DNA of 64,000 nucleotides from Zantedeschia hybrid cultivar. Lineage: Eukaryota > Streptophyta > Magnoliopsida > Alismatales > Araceae. The stretch's first letter is position 1; each line of letters starts with the position of its first letter. Location of the stretch: NCBI GenBank assembly GCA_030544215.1, contig JARZZO010000012.1:38603194-38667193 (forward strand), read 5' to 3'. Below, piece by piece: positions 1 through 11,299 of this stretch. A program made the translations under genes and the position numbers. The notes below the pieces were generated by a model. That model did not search any database, had not been told where the DNA came from, and saw only the letters and a list, made by a program, of their open reading frames with translations.

Positions 1-1533
1 GAAGTCCGCCAACGCCTGGGCTTTTATTGCTACCCGAGGTGCGTAGGAGATATCGAACTCTCCTAGCTCGATCGCCCACTTAGCCAGCCTGCCGGACACC
101 TCCGGCCGGGATAGAATTTGCCTTAGAGGCTGGTCGGTGAGAACTTTCACGGAATGGGCCAGGAAGTAAGGCCGGAGCCTCCTCGCGGACGAGACGAGGG
201 CCAGAGCCAGCTTCTCTAGGGCAAGATACCGGAGTTCTGCTCCTTGAAGGGCTCGGCTGGTATAATAAACTGGCTTCTGAACGCCATCTTGCTCTCGGAC
301 GAGGACGGCACTGAGGGCCGTCTCGGATATTGCAAGGTACAAGCTCAGGGGTTCCCCGGGAACCGGCTTGGATAAGATGGGGACTTGGGAGAGGTAGGCC
401 TTCAGCTGACTGAAGGCTGCTTGACACTCATCCGTCCAGTCGAAGTTGTTGGCCTTCTTCAGTAGCTTGAAGAAGGGGAAACAGTAGTCGGCCGCCCTTG
501 ACATGAAGCGGCTTAGGGCTGCGATCCTCCCGTTCAACTTCTGTACTTCTCGGAGGTTTGCCGGGGGGCGCATTTGCATGATGGCCGAAACCTTCTCGGG
601 ATTTGCTTCTACCCCTCGGTGAGTGACCATGTAGCCGAGGAATTTCCCGGAGGCTACCCCGAAGGCGCACTTAGCCGGGTTCAGCTTCATCTTGTACCGT
701 CGAAGGGCGGAGAAGGTTTCGGCCAGGTCGGCCAAGTGATCCTGGGCGACGCGGCTCTTTACTAACATGTCGTCGATGTAGACCTCCATGTTGCGGCCAA
801 GTTGCGGGGCAAAGACTTTGTTGACGAGGCGCTGAAATGTCGCGCCAGCATTCTTCAGACCGAAGGGCATCCGGGTATAACAATATAGGCCCAGATCGGT
901 TGTGAAGCTGGTTTTGCTCTCGTCATCAGGATGCATCCGGATTTGGTGGTAGCCTGAATATGCGTCGAGGAAGCTTAAGAGTTCGTGGCCGGAAGTCGCG
1001 TCCACCACCTGGTCTATCCGGGGTAGCGGGAAGCTATCCATTGGACAGGTCTTGTTGAGGTTGGTGAAGTCCACGCACATCCGCCATTTGCCATCTTTTT
1101 TTGGCACCATTACCACATTGGCGATCCAGTCCGGATGATGCACCTCTCGGAGGTGTCCGGCGTCCAGCCCCTTCTGTACTTCGGCTTGGAGGGCGGCTCT
1201 CCTTTCTTGATTGAAGGTGCGCCGCTTCTGTTTTACCGGGGGCTGGTCGGGATCGGTATGAAGCCGGTGCTCTGCTACCTCCGGGTCAACCCCGAGCATG
1301 TCCGCTGGAGACCAGGCGAAGACGTCGAGATTCTTCTTCAAGAACTCGATAAGCTTCTCTGCTTCGGTCTTTTCTAGGCCGGAGCCTATCATCAGGGTTC
1401 GTCCCTCGCCTCCCAGAACCGGGACGGCGAGGAGTGCTTCTCCCGGAGATGCCTCGGCTGACGATTCGATCGTCAGGGTTTCGGCCGCGGTCTTCCCTTT
1501 GACCGAAATCATGTAACACTGCCGGGCCGCTTC
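1..1533 (-). CDS. A1 Tat-type gypsy pol: reverse transcriptase and RNase H, partial
   Basis: This is the reverse transcriptase and start of the RNase H of a Ty3/gypsy polyprotein, which copy element RNA into DNA. Reading the minus strand from 1533 gives 511 codons without a stop, and the frame runs off the left edge. Visible in order are an N-terminal stretch with DVFAWSPADM, the RT motifs VVMVPKKDGKWRMCVDF, FLDAYSGYHQI and RMPFGLKNAGATFQ, the catalytic box YIDDM (YIDD at 769-780), and the RNase H-side motifs AVLVREQDGVQKPVYY and LAKWAIELGEFDISYAP. The segment ends at KAQALADF, where Tat-type elements continue toward RNase H and integrase. It is in frame with the protease upstream but separated from it by a TAA at 1534-1536. 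Assignment to gypsy RT is firm. Tat lineage is inferred from these motifs and from the related A2 element. Confidence 0.93.
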
Positions 1534-2205
1534 TTAATTCCCTCTGGCCTCGCCTATTCCATGGCTGGTATGAAACTTCAGCTTCTGATGGAAGGACGAA
1601 GGCACGGCTCCGACCCCGCCGATGAGCCTTCGGCCGAATATGGCGTTGTAGGCTGAATCGATTTTTACAACGGCAAAGTCCGTTTCAACGGTTAATTGCC
1701 GGGGGGCGGTGCCTAAAGTTACAGGGAGTCGGACAATGCCCTCTACTCGGCAGGGCGAGCAGTTAAAACCAAAGAGGGGGCCCCGGTGAGGCTTCATATT
1801 AGCCTCACTCAATCCCATTTTTTCAAAACAATCGTAAAACAAGATGTTTGGGGCACTTCCATTATCAACAAATATTCTATGTACATCATAGCTATTAATT
1901 ACAGCATTGACGACGAGGGCGTCATCGTGAGGGACCTGAACATCAGTCAGGTCCTCGGAGCCGAAGGTAATGTCTTCTAGACGAGGCCGCTTCGGTTCGC
2001 CGTCAACCGCCGCTACGGTACTGTGCTGCCGCGGCCTTGATCCTTCCCCCGGTCCTCCGGATATCATCATGATAGACCCAGAACTGGGTCTTTGATGGGA
2101 TGACTCTACCGGGGCCGAGGTGACCTTCGGTGGAGGAGCGGCTTCTATCGCCGGGGGTTGTTGCCTGGGCGCTGCAGGGACGTCCCGGTTCCGCTGCGGC
2201 GGGGG
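1534..2205 (-). pseudogene. A1 retropepsin (aspartic protease) segment
   Basis: This is the protease that would cleave the Gag-Pol polyprotein. The frame is the same as gag and RT but is closed by a TAG at 2206-2208 upstream and a TAA at 1534-1536 downstream. The active-site box reads IFVDNGSAPNILF, where Tat-type proteases usually have D-T/G/N-G-S-S/A. It is followed by the family's conserved LFGFN..., VEGIVRLPVTLG and YNAIFGR blocks, so the fold is complete at sequence level. A serine- and proline-rich linker, about residues 1-40, joins it to gag. The two flanking stops would split the polyprotein into separate pieces, so this copy is not expected to make Gag-Pol unless the stops are read through. 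Confidence 0.85.
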
Positions 2206-2907
2206 CTACTCCCGTCGGTACTGCAGCAATCTTCCCTCCCGGATGAGGCGGTCTATTTCTTCCCAGAGCTGTCGGCACTCATCCGTCGTGTGGCCGATCT
2301 CCCGGTGATACTCACAGTATTTGCCGGGATCCCTTCGGCGAGGATCCGTCTTGATGTGATCAGGCCGCCGGATCATGCCCTTCACCTCCATGAGCATTCG
2401 GGAAGGGGGAGCAGGTAAGGGTATATACCGCGGCTGCGGGTCCCATCGCCTTTCCCTGTCCCAGTCCTCCCGGCGATGTCGCTTTCGGGAGGGCTCTTGG
2501 TCTTCTGGCCGAGGTCGGACCACCTGGGGAGCAGGTGCCGAGGTGGCTTCGGCTGCGGCTTTACCCCTGGACAGCATCAAGGCCTCCCGGTTGATGTATT
2601 TATGGGCCCGGGCCACGAGGTCCTGGAAAGTAGGGGGATGGCGCTTCCCAATGGAGCCGAGGAGCCCCTCGTCCCGGCACCCGCTGATCACGGCCGAGAC
2701 CGCGATCGAGCTGTCAAGGTTCGGGATTTGGGCGGCCTCGGTCCGGAACTTGGTGAAGTACTCTTGGAGAGTTTCGGTGGGGCCTTGCCGGATGGCCAGC
2801 AAGCTGGTGGAGGTTTTGCACTGCCGGGTGGCATCATAAAACTGGTCGATGAACAACTTTCCCAACTGGACTAGGGAGTGGATGGAGTTGGGGGCCAGTG
2901 TCTCGAA
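2206..2907 (-). pseudogene. A1 gag, C-terminal half with zinc knuckle
   Basis: This is the second half of the gypsy capsid-nucleocapsid protein. It contains the retrotransposon gag core (LFIDQFYDATRQ, QGPTETLQEYFTKFR, AVISGCRDEGL, FQDLVARAHKYINREALM), a long Arg/Pro-rich basic linker, and a zinc knuckle of the C-x2-H-x4-H-x4-C type (CEYHREIGHTTDEC), which would bind RNA. It stays in frame with the N-terminal half, from which it is separated by a TGA at 2908-2910 standing where a tryptophan is expected before FETLAPNS. It ends at TAG 2206-2208. Element A2 carries the same TGA at the same codon. Confidence 0.88.
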
Positions 2908-3693
2908 TCAGGTGAGGGCGATTTTTTCAAGGGTGAGGGGGAAAAGACTGCAGCGGACTGCCTCGGAGATCCCTCGGACCTGGAGGTAAGCGTTGAATCT
3001 CTGGAAATGACAGACCGGATCTGTCATTCCGTCGTAGAGAGGGCCCTTCAGCAGCTTAAAATTGGGAGGCACCTCGGTGGCCAGGAGCTCCGTCGTGAAT
3101 GGGGTCTGCTCCAGGATGTTGCTGGCGAGAGGCGCCCCGTAAGGCCGAGACACCATCTGCTGCATCTCTTTGCGCATCGCCATCAGCCGCTGGTCCAGGT
3201 CCGGGGCAGTCGAGGTGGTGACGGATTGTCCTCCGGTCCGGGCCGGACGGAATTCCGACGAAGCATAGTCTTGCTCCGTCAGGCGATCGATGCGGGGGGC
3301 TCGGGCAGGTAGCGCCGAGGGCTCGCCGCGCGTCGCCGTGGTTTCGTGGAGGGAAACCGGTGCAGGCGCCGGCCGGAACCGGGCGTCTTGTACTGGGTAG
3401 AGAGCGGGGAGCGGTGCCTGTTGAGGAAGCTGTCCCATCAGTCCCATGCGCTGGGCGATGGCGGACACCATCTCTTGAAGAGGCGCTAGGGACGTGACGG
3501 CAGTCACCAGCGTTGTCACTTGCTGCTGGAGCACCCCCACTCGGTCTTCCGAGCCGAGAGACTCCGGTATGGTTGGCAGAGGCAGGTTCGGCGGGGCAGA
3601 AAGAACTCCTTCGGAAGGCAGCATCTGTGCCGAGGCCTCCCGTGCCTCTGCTTCGCTCTGTCCGGACCGTCGGGTGACAGGTCGTTGAGACAT
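2908..3693 (-). pseudogene. A1 gag, N-terminal half
   Basis: This is the start of gag. I chose the ATG at 3691-3693 (MSQRPVTRRSGQ) because A2 begins at the matching place (MSHRPVTRQSGQ at 35640), although the frame is open up to 3750. The segment holds a low-complexity Ala/Pro/Glu region. A short predicted coiled coil around VLQQQVTTLVTAVTSLAPLQEMV and a disordered region full of Pro and Arg follow. It then reaches the beginning of the gag core (FKLLKGPLYDGMTDPVCHFQRF). It ends at TGA 2908-2910. The ATG lies 17 bp inside the primer-binding site, so the untranslated leader is very short. Confidence 0.85.
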
Positions 3694-3709
3694 GACTTGT
3701 TTTGTTGGT

Positions 3710-3727
3710 TTCCCACAGACGGCGCCA
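3710..3727 (-). other. A1 primer-binding site
   Basis: Two bases inside the LTR, the minus strand reads TGGCGCCGTCTGTGGGAA. This is the usual position for the tRNA primer that starts minus-strand DNA synthesis. The same block follows the 5' LTR of A2 at about 35608-35622. The primer tRNA is not assigned here. Confidence 0.7.
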
Positions 3728-3729
3728 CG

Positions 3730-4644
3730 TGATGTAGCCGAAGCTATCATGACCGGATTCCGAGGCTGGAATCCGGAGAAGTGGATCCAAAGCCGGTTCG
3801 GATCGGTGTTATCGAGGCCCGACGGGGATCCGGAAGGCGGAGGAGGCAGAAGCGAAGCCGAAGGTCCGAAGGCGAGACCGGCTCGGTCGGCGGCTGGCTT
3901 GCTCCGGGAAGTTGCGGCCGAAGCTCCTTTGGAAAGCGAGGGGATGGCGCGATGTCGAGTCTCCTCGATGGCGGGGCAGCCGGCGTACGGCGTCGAGACC
4001 AGAGAGAGAGGTCCGAGGTCGGCGGCCGAGACCGACTCGGGAAGGTCGGCGATGATTCGAACCGAGCTCCTGCAGGAGGGAAAGAAGAAGAAACCGGTCA
4101 GCAGGAGTCCCGGGCTCTGGCCCTTAGGAACCCCCTCCGACGGTCAAGTTAGCTCCTGAAGATGGTTCGATTCAGAAGGCAAAGAGTAGCTTTAATGCTA
4201 TTTGGACTGTAGTCCTTAAGGGTCTCGGAGGCTTCAGAGAGCATCCCTTTGGCAATAAATAGCGGTGTATTTATAGCAGAGGATAGAGGATGGTTAACGG
4301 TGGCAGCCGATATAGGACTAAACGCGGGCTTACTGGTAAACCGCCATAGTATCTGGTCCGCCACCGGAGTGGGCCGGACTCGGCTATCGGGCCGAAGGGG
4401 GTTGGGCCGCTGATGGGCCGAAGCCTGTTGGGCCCTGGGCTGCCGCGCTGTTCCCGGGCCGTAGGCTGGTGGGCCGCTGATGGGCTGAAGCCTGTTGGGC
4501 CGGGAGCGACGGTGCCGGTTATGGGCCGAGGGCTGCTGGGCCGCTGATGGGCCGAAGGCTTCCCTGAGGGCCTTGCACTGCTGCTGCTGGGCTGAGCGGG
4601 GTTTGGGCTTGTTTAAATGGGCCGAATCGGATTCTTCCTCATCA
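3730..4644 (-). mobile_element. A1 5' LTR (Tat-type gypsy)
   Basis: This 915-bp LTR reads TGATG...CATCA on the minus strand, giving 5-bp terminal inverted repeats. Its end lies next to the primer-binding site and its start next to the Athila remnant. It is homologous to the A2 LTRs (about 953-955 bp) but clearly more divergent from them than they are from each other. The U3 part (about 4360-4640) is packed with GGCCCA/TGGGCC words. The 3' LTR of this element would lie left of the window, so its target-site duplication cannot be checked. Confidence 0.9.
4267..4275 (-). promoter_or_regulatory. TATA box of the A1 LTR
   Basis: The minus strand reads TATAAATAC in a GC-moderate context, with the GGCCCA-rich U3 upstream. 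The A2 LTRs have the same block at the same distance (TATAAATACACGG near 35050 and 51975), which supports it as the LTR core promoter. Confidence 0.65.
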
Positions 4645-4721
4645 ATTACTATCTTTATTTGAAATTTGGAATTAAGATTGATATTATTTGTGTTTTAACG
4701 ATGGCATTTAAATACGCATCA
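4645..4721 (+). mobile_element. ATH 5' LTR, last 77 bp only
   Basis: This short stretch matches the end of the ATH 3' LTR (14309-14385), including TTTAAATACGCATCA immediately before the primer-binding site. Everything upstream is missing because A1 begins at 4644. A1 most likely inserted into this LTR, with the remainder of it beyond the left edge. Confidence 0.85.
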
Positions 4722-4727
4722 ATTTTT

Positions 4728-4745
4728 GGAGCCATTGCCGGAGAC
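4728..4745 (+). other. ATH primer-binding site (tRNA-Asp type)
   Basis: The sequence TGGAGCCATTGCCGGAGA stands 6 bp after the LTR end. Athila elements use a tRNA-Asp-complementary site beginning TGGCGCCGTTGCCGG, and this copy differs at a few positions, consistent with decay. Confidence 0.75.
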
Positions 4746-5773
4746 TTAGATTCTTAATTTTGATAATTTTGGGTCCACTTGTGTATGTCCATACTCACAT
4801 TTGCTCTCTTCTTTTGCAGGTACTTTGAAAATTAAAAAAAAAAAAGAGGAAGGAGAAAAGGAAATTTGGTGAGTTTGTTCCAACTTATCAACTATTTTCT
4901 TTTTATTTTTAGATTTTAAAATTGTGATAGAACCCATTAACTAAAAAAAAAAATCAGAAAACCAAAATAAAAAATTAAATCATTTCTAGATTAGAAACCA
5001 ATCCATCATGTTTTAGGACATACATCATTTAGGAATGCATTAGTTTTCAATTTCTGTCATTTGATTCATGTTGAAGAGTGCGGGAAGCAAGGTGAGTCTT
5101 TCCAAATTGTGCAAGTAACATGTTCATGCATTGACATTTCATTATTGCACAAAACAAACTTGATTAAATCGTAGTGTGCATTTCATTGATAAAATAATTT
5201 AAGGGCATCTTCATAACAATATAAGGTAGGGATTTCATCACCCTTCCTTGGCCCACAAACCACAAACATTCCATCTTGCATTGTCCCAAGCCCAATAAAA
5301 ATCAAATAGCAATTGCATCTATGGTTCACACTATGATTGGACCAAGCTTTGAATTCACTTCTACTTTGGACAACGGTGTTTAGGCTACAAGTTACAAAGG
5401 CAAACGCCTAAGTGAATAAGTGGTTATTTAATTAGGTCCCTACGAAAGTAGGGGAAGCCCCCCACTATCCCACCTCTTACCTGGCTGATTGATCTATTGT
5501 AGGGGTGATTCATTGTGAATTCTAGCCATTTGTGAGAAATCTTATTCTTAAGTCTAGGGTACACTTAGGTCATTAAGAATTTGTTGTTAACTTGTTTGTC
5601 TTTGCATAAATAAACATAAAAAAAAATATAAAAATAAAAATAACAAAAACAACCATTCTCATCTCATCTTAGTCTAGTGTATGTTAGGTAGAAGATCTCA
5701 AAATCCATAAATTATCAATCACATTCAACAAATTGAGAGATACCTACATCACCAAATCAATATTCAATATCAA
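4746..5773 (+). other. ATH untranslated leader
   Basis: This is an AT-rich stretch of about 1 kb between the primer-binding site and gag, as is normal for Athila elements. It has A-runs near 4836, 4945 and 5619. I see no reading frame of note and no RNA gene here. Confidence 0.7.
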
Positions 5774-6742
5774 ATGGCTGGAAATAATCAACAAATGCCT
5801 AAGCAAATGAAGGAATATTTCATTCCACAAGACTATAATCCTTCATCTTGTATCCAATTGCCTAATGTCCATACTAGTCATTATGAGATTAAGCTAAGCA
5901 CCATCCAAATGCTCTCATCTTTCTATGGGAATACCAATGAAGATCCATATAAATACTTGGATGAATTCTTTGAGATTTGTTCAACCGTGAAAATTCAAGA
6001 TTTCATAGAAGATGCCCTTTGACTTACCTTATTTCTTTTCTCACTTAAGGATAAAGCCAAATATTGGCTTGGAACGATAGGGAAGCCCATTAGGACTTGG
6101 CCCGAAATACAACAAGAATTCCTGAAAAAATTTTATCCTATTGGGAGAAAAAATACTATGAGAAGGGCTATAACTGGATTCTCACAATTACCGGGAGAAC
6201 AAATTCATGAATCTTGGGAACGATTAAAGGAATTGCTGAGAAAATGTCCACACCATGGATTGTCTAGATGGCAAATTGTGCAAGCACTCTATGAAGGTTT
6301 AGATGCACAATACAAGCAAATGGTAGATGCATCATGCGGAGGAGCATTCATGAGCAAAAGTGAGGAAGAAGCTTATGACTTGTTTGAAATGTTAAGTGAA
6401 AATTCAATAGATCATGCCTCACTTTCATCATATGAAAGATCTGTGGGAACATCCAAACGGACTGGAGTTTATGAAATAAGAAATAGAGGAGAATTTGAAC
6501 CTGGTATGGATATCAATGCCTTGGCCCAAAAGTTGGATAAGGTGGACCTTCTGACCCAACAAATGAGCAAAATGGATCTTATGGCCCAAAAGCTAGACCA
6601 AGTCCTAGCTTCAAATAATCAAGAATCTAATATCCATGCACAATCAAGACCTTACTCAGAATCTTCTCCATCTTATCAAGAAGCTTGTAGTCTTTGTGCC
6701 AGCCCAACTCACCATGTCAGCGAGTGTCCTACGGTGACCTAA
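5774..6742 (+). pseudogene. ATH gag (Athila type)
   Basis: This is the capsid-nucleocapsid protein of an Athila-type gypsy element, starting at MAGNNQQMPK. The gag core is recognisable from YEIKLSTIQMLSSFYG, DPYKYLDEFFEICS, KDKAKYWL, WPEIQQEFLKKFYP, QLPGEQIHESWERLKELLRKCPHHG and ALYEGLDAQYKQMVDASCGG. A knuckle C-x2-C-x4-H-x4-C (CSLCASPTHHVSEC) closes it. Frame 2 is kept throughout but broken by TGA at 6020-6022, where a CGA arginine is likely ancestral, and by the TAA/TAG cluster after 6740. A run of repeats with the pattern AQKLDKVDLL/AQKLDQVLA sits before the knuckle. Confidence 0.88.
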
Positions 6743-7655
6743 TTGCCACCGTTCATCCAAGAATAAGTCAAAGCAGCCCAGAGTTATTTAAAGCCCAATC
6801 ATGATCTATATTCTAACACCTACAATCATCGCTAGAAGAATCATCTTAATTTTTCATGGAAATCTCAACAAGCCCAAGCTCCAAACCTACAAGCACAAAA
6901 CTTTCAAAACAGGACCCATCAACAAAATTACTATCCAAATCAATCTTTCAATAAAAGTCAACCTATCCAATCCCAAGCTCAAGCTCCTTACTTTCAGCCC
7001 AGTAACAATCAGAATATGTTCTCTCAACCTCCATATCAAATCCCACAATATCAGCCATCAAATCAAAATGATGACAAAATCAATATGCTGCAACAATTAC
7101 TCATGAATCAACAACACCACCAGCAACAATTGCAACAATTGATCATCTCGCAATAACAATCCATTTCGAAATTAGAAGCCCAATTGGGTCAAATGGCTGA
7201 TACAACCATGAGGAGGGAAGTGGGCCCATTACTAAGTCAACCCATTGCAAACCTGCGAAACTATCCTCCGGGTTTCCAACATCAACCAATCCTACCTAAT
7301 CCTCAAGCCCAAATGGGCTCAAATCCACCAAGAGGCCTACAGTTAGAAAATGCGAAAGCAATTTTGGCCTTAAGAAGTGGTAAAGTCTTACTGGATCCTT
7401 ACCCAAACTAAGGACCTAGTCAGCCCAATCCTGAACAGAATGAAGAAGAAGGAAAAGAAGGAGATGAAGGTGAGAATGAACAATCTAATATCAGTCAAGG
7501 AAAAGGAAAAATGGAGAAATGTCCTGAGAATTATAAACCAAAAATCTCTTTTCCACAAACTTTAGAGAATGGCAAAGAGAAAAAAAAGCATCAAATCCAA
7601 GCCAAAAATGAACAGTTAATGGACTTATTTAAATAAAGTCCACATTAACATACTA
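6743..7655 (+). pseudogene. ATH gag tail and gag-protease linker
   Basis: This continues the gag frame as a Gln/Asn/Pro-rich tail (for example MLQQLLMNQQHHQQQLQQ near 7085), then the conserved block LENAKAILALRSGKVL at 7184-7411, which in Athila elements lies between gag and protease. It has several stops (for example TAA at 7154-7156) and a frame change between 7411 and 7656. No separate gene is present. Confidence 0.75.
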
Positions 7656-8372
7656 TTGGTTGATACAATCCAACATTTGTCGGCCTATGCCAAATTTTTA
7701 GAAGAACTTTGTACTCATAAGAGAGAGCCCAAAAAAAATCCTAAGAATGTCTTTTTGTCAGAAAAAGTGAGTGCCATTTTGCTCAACCAATTGCCTAAAA
7801 AGATGAAAGATCCTGGAGCTCCACTTATCTCTTGTGTTATTGAAGGAACCACCTTTGATAAGGCACTATTAGACCTTGGAGCAAGTGTGAACCTATTGCC
7901 CACCTCAGTTTATGAAAAATTTGAGATAGGAGAATTGAAACCAACTCCGGTGATCCTACAATTGGCCGATAGATCTCTTAGGACACCAAAAGGAATGGTA
8001 GAAGATGTCATTGTCAGGATTGGTACTTGCTACTTCCCAATTGATTTTGTCATCCTTGACATGGAGGTCGTTCAACATCTGAGAAATAGCCCAATCATAT
8101 TGGGCTGACCTTTTCTGGCTACTGCAAATGCCATCATTAACTACAAATCTGGGTTAATGGACATCTCATTTGGGGATCACAAATTATCCCTCAATATTTT
8201 TAAAGCTTCTGGCCATATGCAAGATGGGAAAGATTGCTTTGCAATTGATGTGATTGATAATATTTTAGAAACATCCCTTTTGGCCCAATTTGAAGAAGAA
8301 GAGGAGTTAATGGCCATATCATATTTGAATAAGAAGGCCGCCAGGTTGAACCTCTACCTGAACTCAATCTAG
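7656..8372 (+). pseudogene. ATH retropepsin
   Basis: This is the Athila protease segment. The active-site box is ALLDLGASVNLLP, followed by PTPVILQLADRSLRTPKGMVEDVIVRIG and FPIDFVILDME, all characteristic of this lineage. The frame is closed by TGA at 8106-8108 where the polyprotein should read on into PFLATANAIIN, and again at 8372. The reading frame then shifts into that of RT near 8335-8375. The DLGAS form replaces the usual D-T/S-G but is common in Athila proteases. Confidence 0.87.
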
Positions 8373-9445
8373 AACCTACTCCTCCATCTCTCCAGGTTCC
8401 TCCTCAGTTGGAACTCAAACCTTTACCGGACTCTCTCAAATATGTCTTTTTGGGCCCGTCCGAGACTCTACCTGTGATCATAGCTGTGGATCTCAATCGT
8501 ACCCAAGAAGAACAACTCATTGAAGTTCTTCGAACTCATAAAGAAGCCATAGGGTGGTCAGTAGTTGATTTGAAAGGAATAAGCCCAACTACATGCATGC
8601 ATCATATTTATCTTGAAGATAATGCAAAACCTAGTAGAGAGATGCAAAGGAAATTGAATCCAATTATAATAGAAGTGGTTAAGAAAGAAGTGGTGAAATG
8701 GCTAGATACGAATATCATATACCCAATATCTGATAGCAAGTGGGTAAGCCCAACCCAAGTAGTGCCAAAGAAGTCTAGCTTAACTGTGATAACAAATGAA
8801 AAAGGTAAAGAAATGCCCACTAGGCTAACTACGGGGTGTAGAGTTTGTATTGATTACAGAAAATTGAATACAATGACAAAGAAAGATCATTTCCCACTCC
8901 CGTTTATTGATCAGATTTTGGAAAAGCTAGTGGGTCAGAAATATTTCTGTTTCTTAGATGCATATTCAGGATATAATCAAGTGGCTATCTACCCAGAATA
9001 TCAAGAGAAAACCACATTCACATGCCCATTTGGCACATTTACATGTCGAAGAATGCCATTTGGACTATGTAATGCACCAGCAACTTTCCAAAGGTGCATG
9101 TTGGCCATCTTTTCATATATGGTAGGAGAATTCCTCGAAATATTTATGGATGATTTTTCAATATTTGGGGATTCATTTGAAATTTGTCTGGAGAATTGGA
9201 AAAATGTACTTGGAAGATGCATAGAGACTAATTTGATTCTAAGTTGGGAAAAAAGCCATTTCATAGTTAAAGAGGGCATAGTTTTGGGTCATATAATGTC
9301 TGGAAGAGGTATCGAAGTGGATAAAGCTAAGGTTAGCCTAATCTCCAATCTTCCTCCACCCACTTCGGTAAAGCAAATTCGATCATTCTTGGGTCATGCC
9401 GATTTCTATCGCCGGTTTATTCAAAATTTCTCTCAAATTGCCTGA
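8373..9445 (+). pseudogene. ATH reverse transcriptase
   Basis: The RT domain reads continuously from about 8373 to a TGA at 9443-9445. Motifs in order are HHIYLEDNAKPSREMQRKLNP, WVSPTQVVPKKSSLTVI, CIDYRKLNTMTKKDHFPLPFIDQ, FCFLDAYSGYNQV, RMPFGLCNAPATFQRCM and the catalytic box FMDDFS (9143-9157), then the thumb region ending FYRRFIQNFSQIA. All are intact, so only the flanking breaks disable it. Confidence 0.92.
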
Positions 9446-9955
9446 CCATTAACCCTGCTGTTAGCCAAAGATGTCCCATTCCATATTGATGAAAAATGCT
9501 TGGAAGCATTTAATTCTTTAAAAGAGGCTCTGACCAAAGCTCCCATTCTCCAATCGCCTGATTGGTCTTTAACTTTTGCGATAATGTGCAATGCTTCTGA
9601 TTATGCCATGGGAGCAGTACTAGGACAAAGGATAAATAAAAAGCCTGTAGTGATATATTATGCAAGTCGGACACTTGTAGATGCTCAAATGAATTACACC
9701 ACCACGGAAAAAGAATTGTTAGCAGTCGTTTTTCCCCTGGAGAAATTTCGATCTTACCTTTTGAGGGCAAAAGTGATTATTTATTCTGATCACTCGGCAT
9801 TAAAATACTTGTTGACCAAGAAAGATGCCAAACCAAGATTAATTAGATGGATCTTACTTCTTCAAGAATTTGATTTGGAAATTCGGGACAAAAAGGGATC
9901 TGAAAATGTGGTGGCTGATCATCTATCCCGAATTCCCATTTTGAATAATGAACCA
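9446..9955 (+). pseudogene. ATH RNase H
   Basis: This follows RT in the same frame after the TGA. It shows FAIMCNASDYAMGAVLGQR, YYASRTLVDAQMNYTTTEKELLAVVF, YSDHSALKYLLTKKDAKPRLIRW and VADHLSRI. These are the RNase H (RT-connected) signature blocks of Ty3/gypsy, with N in place of the first catalytic D in MCNASDYA. It degrades the RNA strand during reverse transcription. Confidence 0.88.
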
Positions 9956-11299
9956 ATGAAAGATTCATTCCCTGATGAACATCTCTTAGCCATTTCCCAC
10001 ACGTCACCACCATGGTATGCACATATTGTGAATTTTAAGGTGACTGGCCAAATTCCACAAGGATGGACAAGAAATGAAAAAGATAAATTCTTCTCTCAAG
10101 AGAAGTATTATTTTTGGGAAGATCTTGAACTCTACAAAATTTGTCCAGATCAAATAATCCGTAGATGTGTGCCTGAAGAAGAAGAACAAAGTGTTTTGAA
10201 CTTGTCCCACAACCTTGCTTGTGGAGGTCATTTCTCTGGAAAAAAAACTGTAGCAAAGGTTTTACAAAGCGGTTTCTATTGGCCCACACTCTTCAAGGAT
10301 GCTTATGAGTTTAGTAAAACACGCTTAAGATGTCAAGCTGTTGGTAATATGGCTAAAAGAGATATGATGCCACTAAATCCAATCCTAGTGGTTAAAATTT
10401 TTGATGTCTGGGGAATGGATTTCATGGGCCCTTTTTCACCATCTTTTGGATGCGAATACATCTTGATGGCAGTGGACTATGTATCTAAATGGATTGAAGC
10501 AATAGTCACATGAACCAGTGATCACAAGGTGGTAATGAAATTTGTGCAGAAGAATATCTTTTCTCGGTTCGGATGGCCAAAGGCTATCATTAGTGATGGG
10601 GGTTCGCACTTCACTCATTCTCAATTTTGAGCATTGCTCAAAAGATATGGGATTACTCATAAGCTTGCTATCCCTTACCATCCCCAAACTAGTGGCCAAG
10701 TGGAGATATCCAATAGAGAAATTAAGAATATCTTGCAAAAATCCGTTAGGCCCGATAGAAAAGATTGGTCCGAAAGGTTGGATGATGCTTTGTTGACCTA
10801 TCGGACTGCATATAAAACTCCTATTGGCATGTCACCATATAGGCTAGTCTTTGGAAAAGCCTGCCGTCTCCCAGTAGAATTAGAACACAGAGCATATTGG
10901 GCTATTAAACAAGTCAACCTTGACCTAGCCCAAGCTGGTTCACATAGAACCTTACAATTGAGTGAATTAGATGAAATGCGCAATGAAGCCTATGAGAATT
11001 CAAAAATCAATAAAGTTAAGACTAAAGCTTTTCATGACAAACATATTGTGAGGAAACCTTTCCATCTTAATCAAAAAGTCTGGCTATTTAACTCAAGGTT
11101 CCGTTTGTTTCCTGGGAAATTAAAATCAAGATGGGATGGGCCATGCTTGGTAATTAAAGCTTTTGACCATGATGCAGTCAAGATCATGGATCCAAAAAAT
11201 GGACAGACATTTAATGTTAGGGGGCAACGCTTAAAACCTTACATTGAAAACCTTCAAAATTGTCCATTAGAATCCATGCAGCTAAGTGATCCACAATAA
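9956..11299 (+). pseudogene. ATH integrase
   Basis: The integrase has the HHCC-type N-terminus (HNLACGGHFSGKKTVAKVLQSGFYWP) and the catalytic core with D in WGMDFMGPF, D in IISDGGSHF and E in GQVEISNREIK. A C-terminal domain runs FHLNQKVWLFNSRFRLFPGKLKSRWDGPC to GQRLKPYIEN. Two in-frame TGA codons interrupt it (10511-10513 and 10628-10630). The second stands before ALLKRYG where tryptophan or glutamate is expected. The final frame, 10634-11299, is open. The CX2C of the zinc-binding region looks degraded (RLRCQAVGNMA). Confidence 0.88.
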
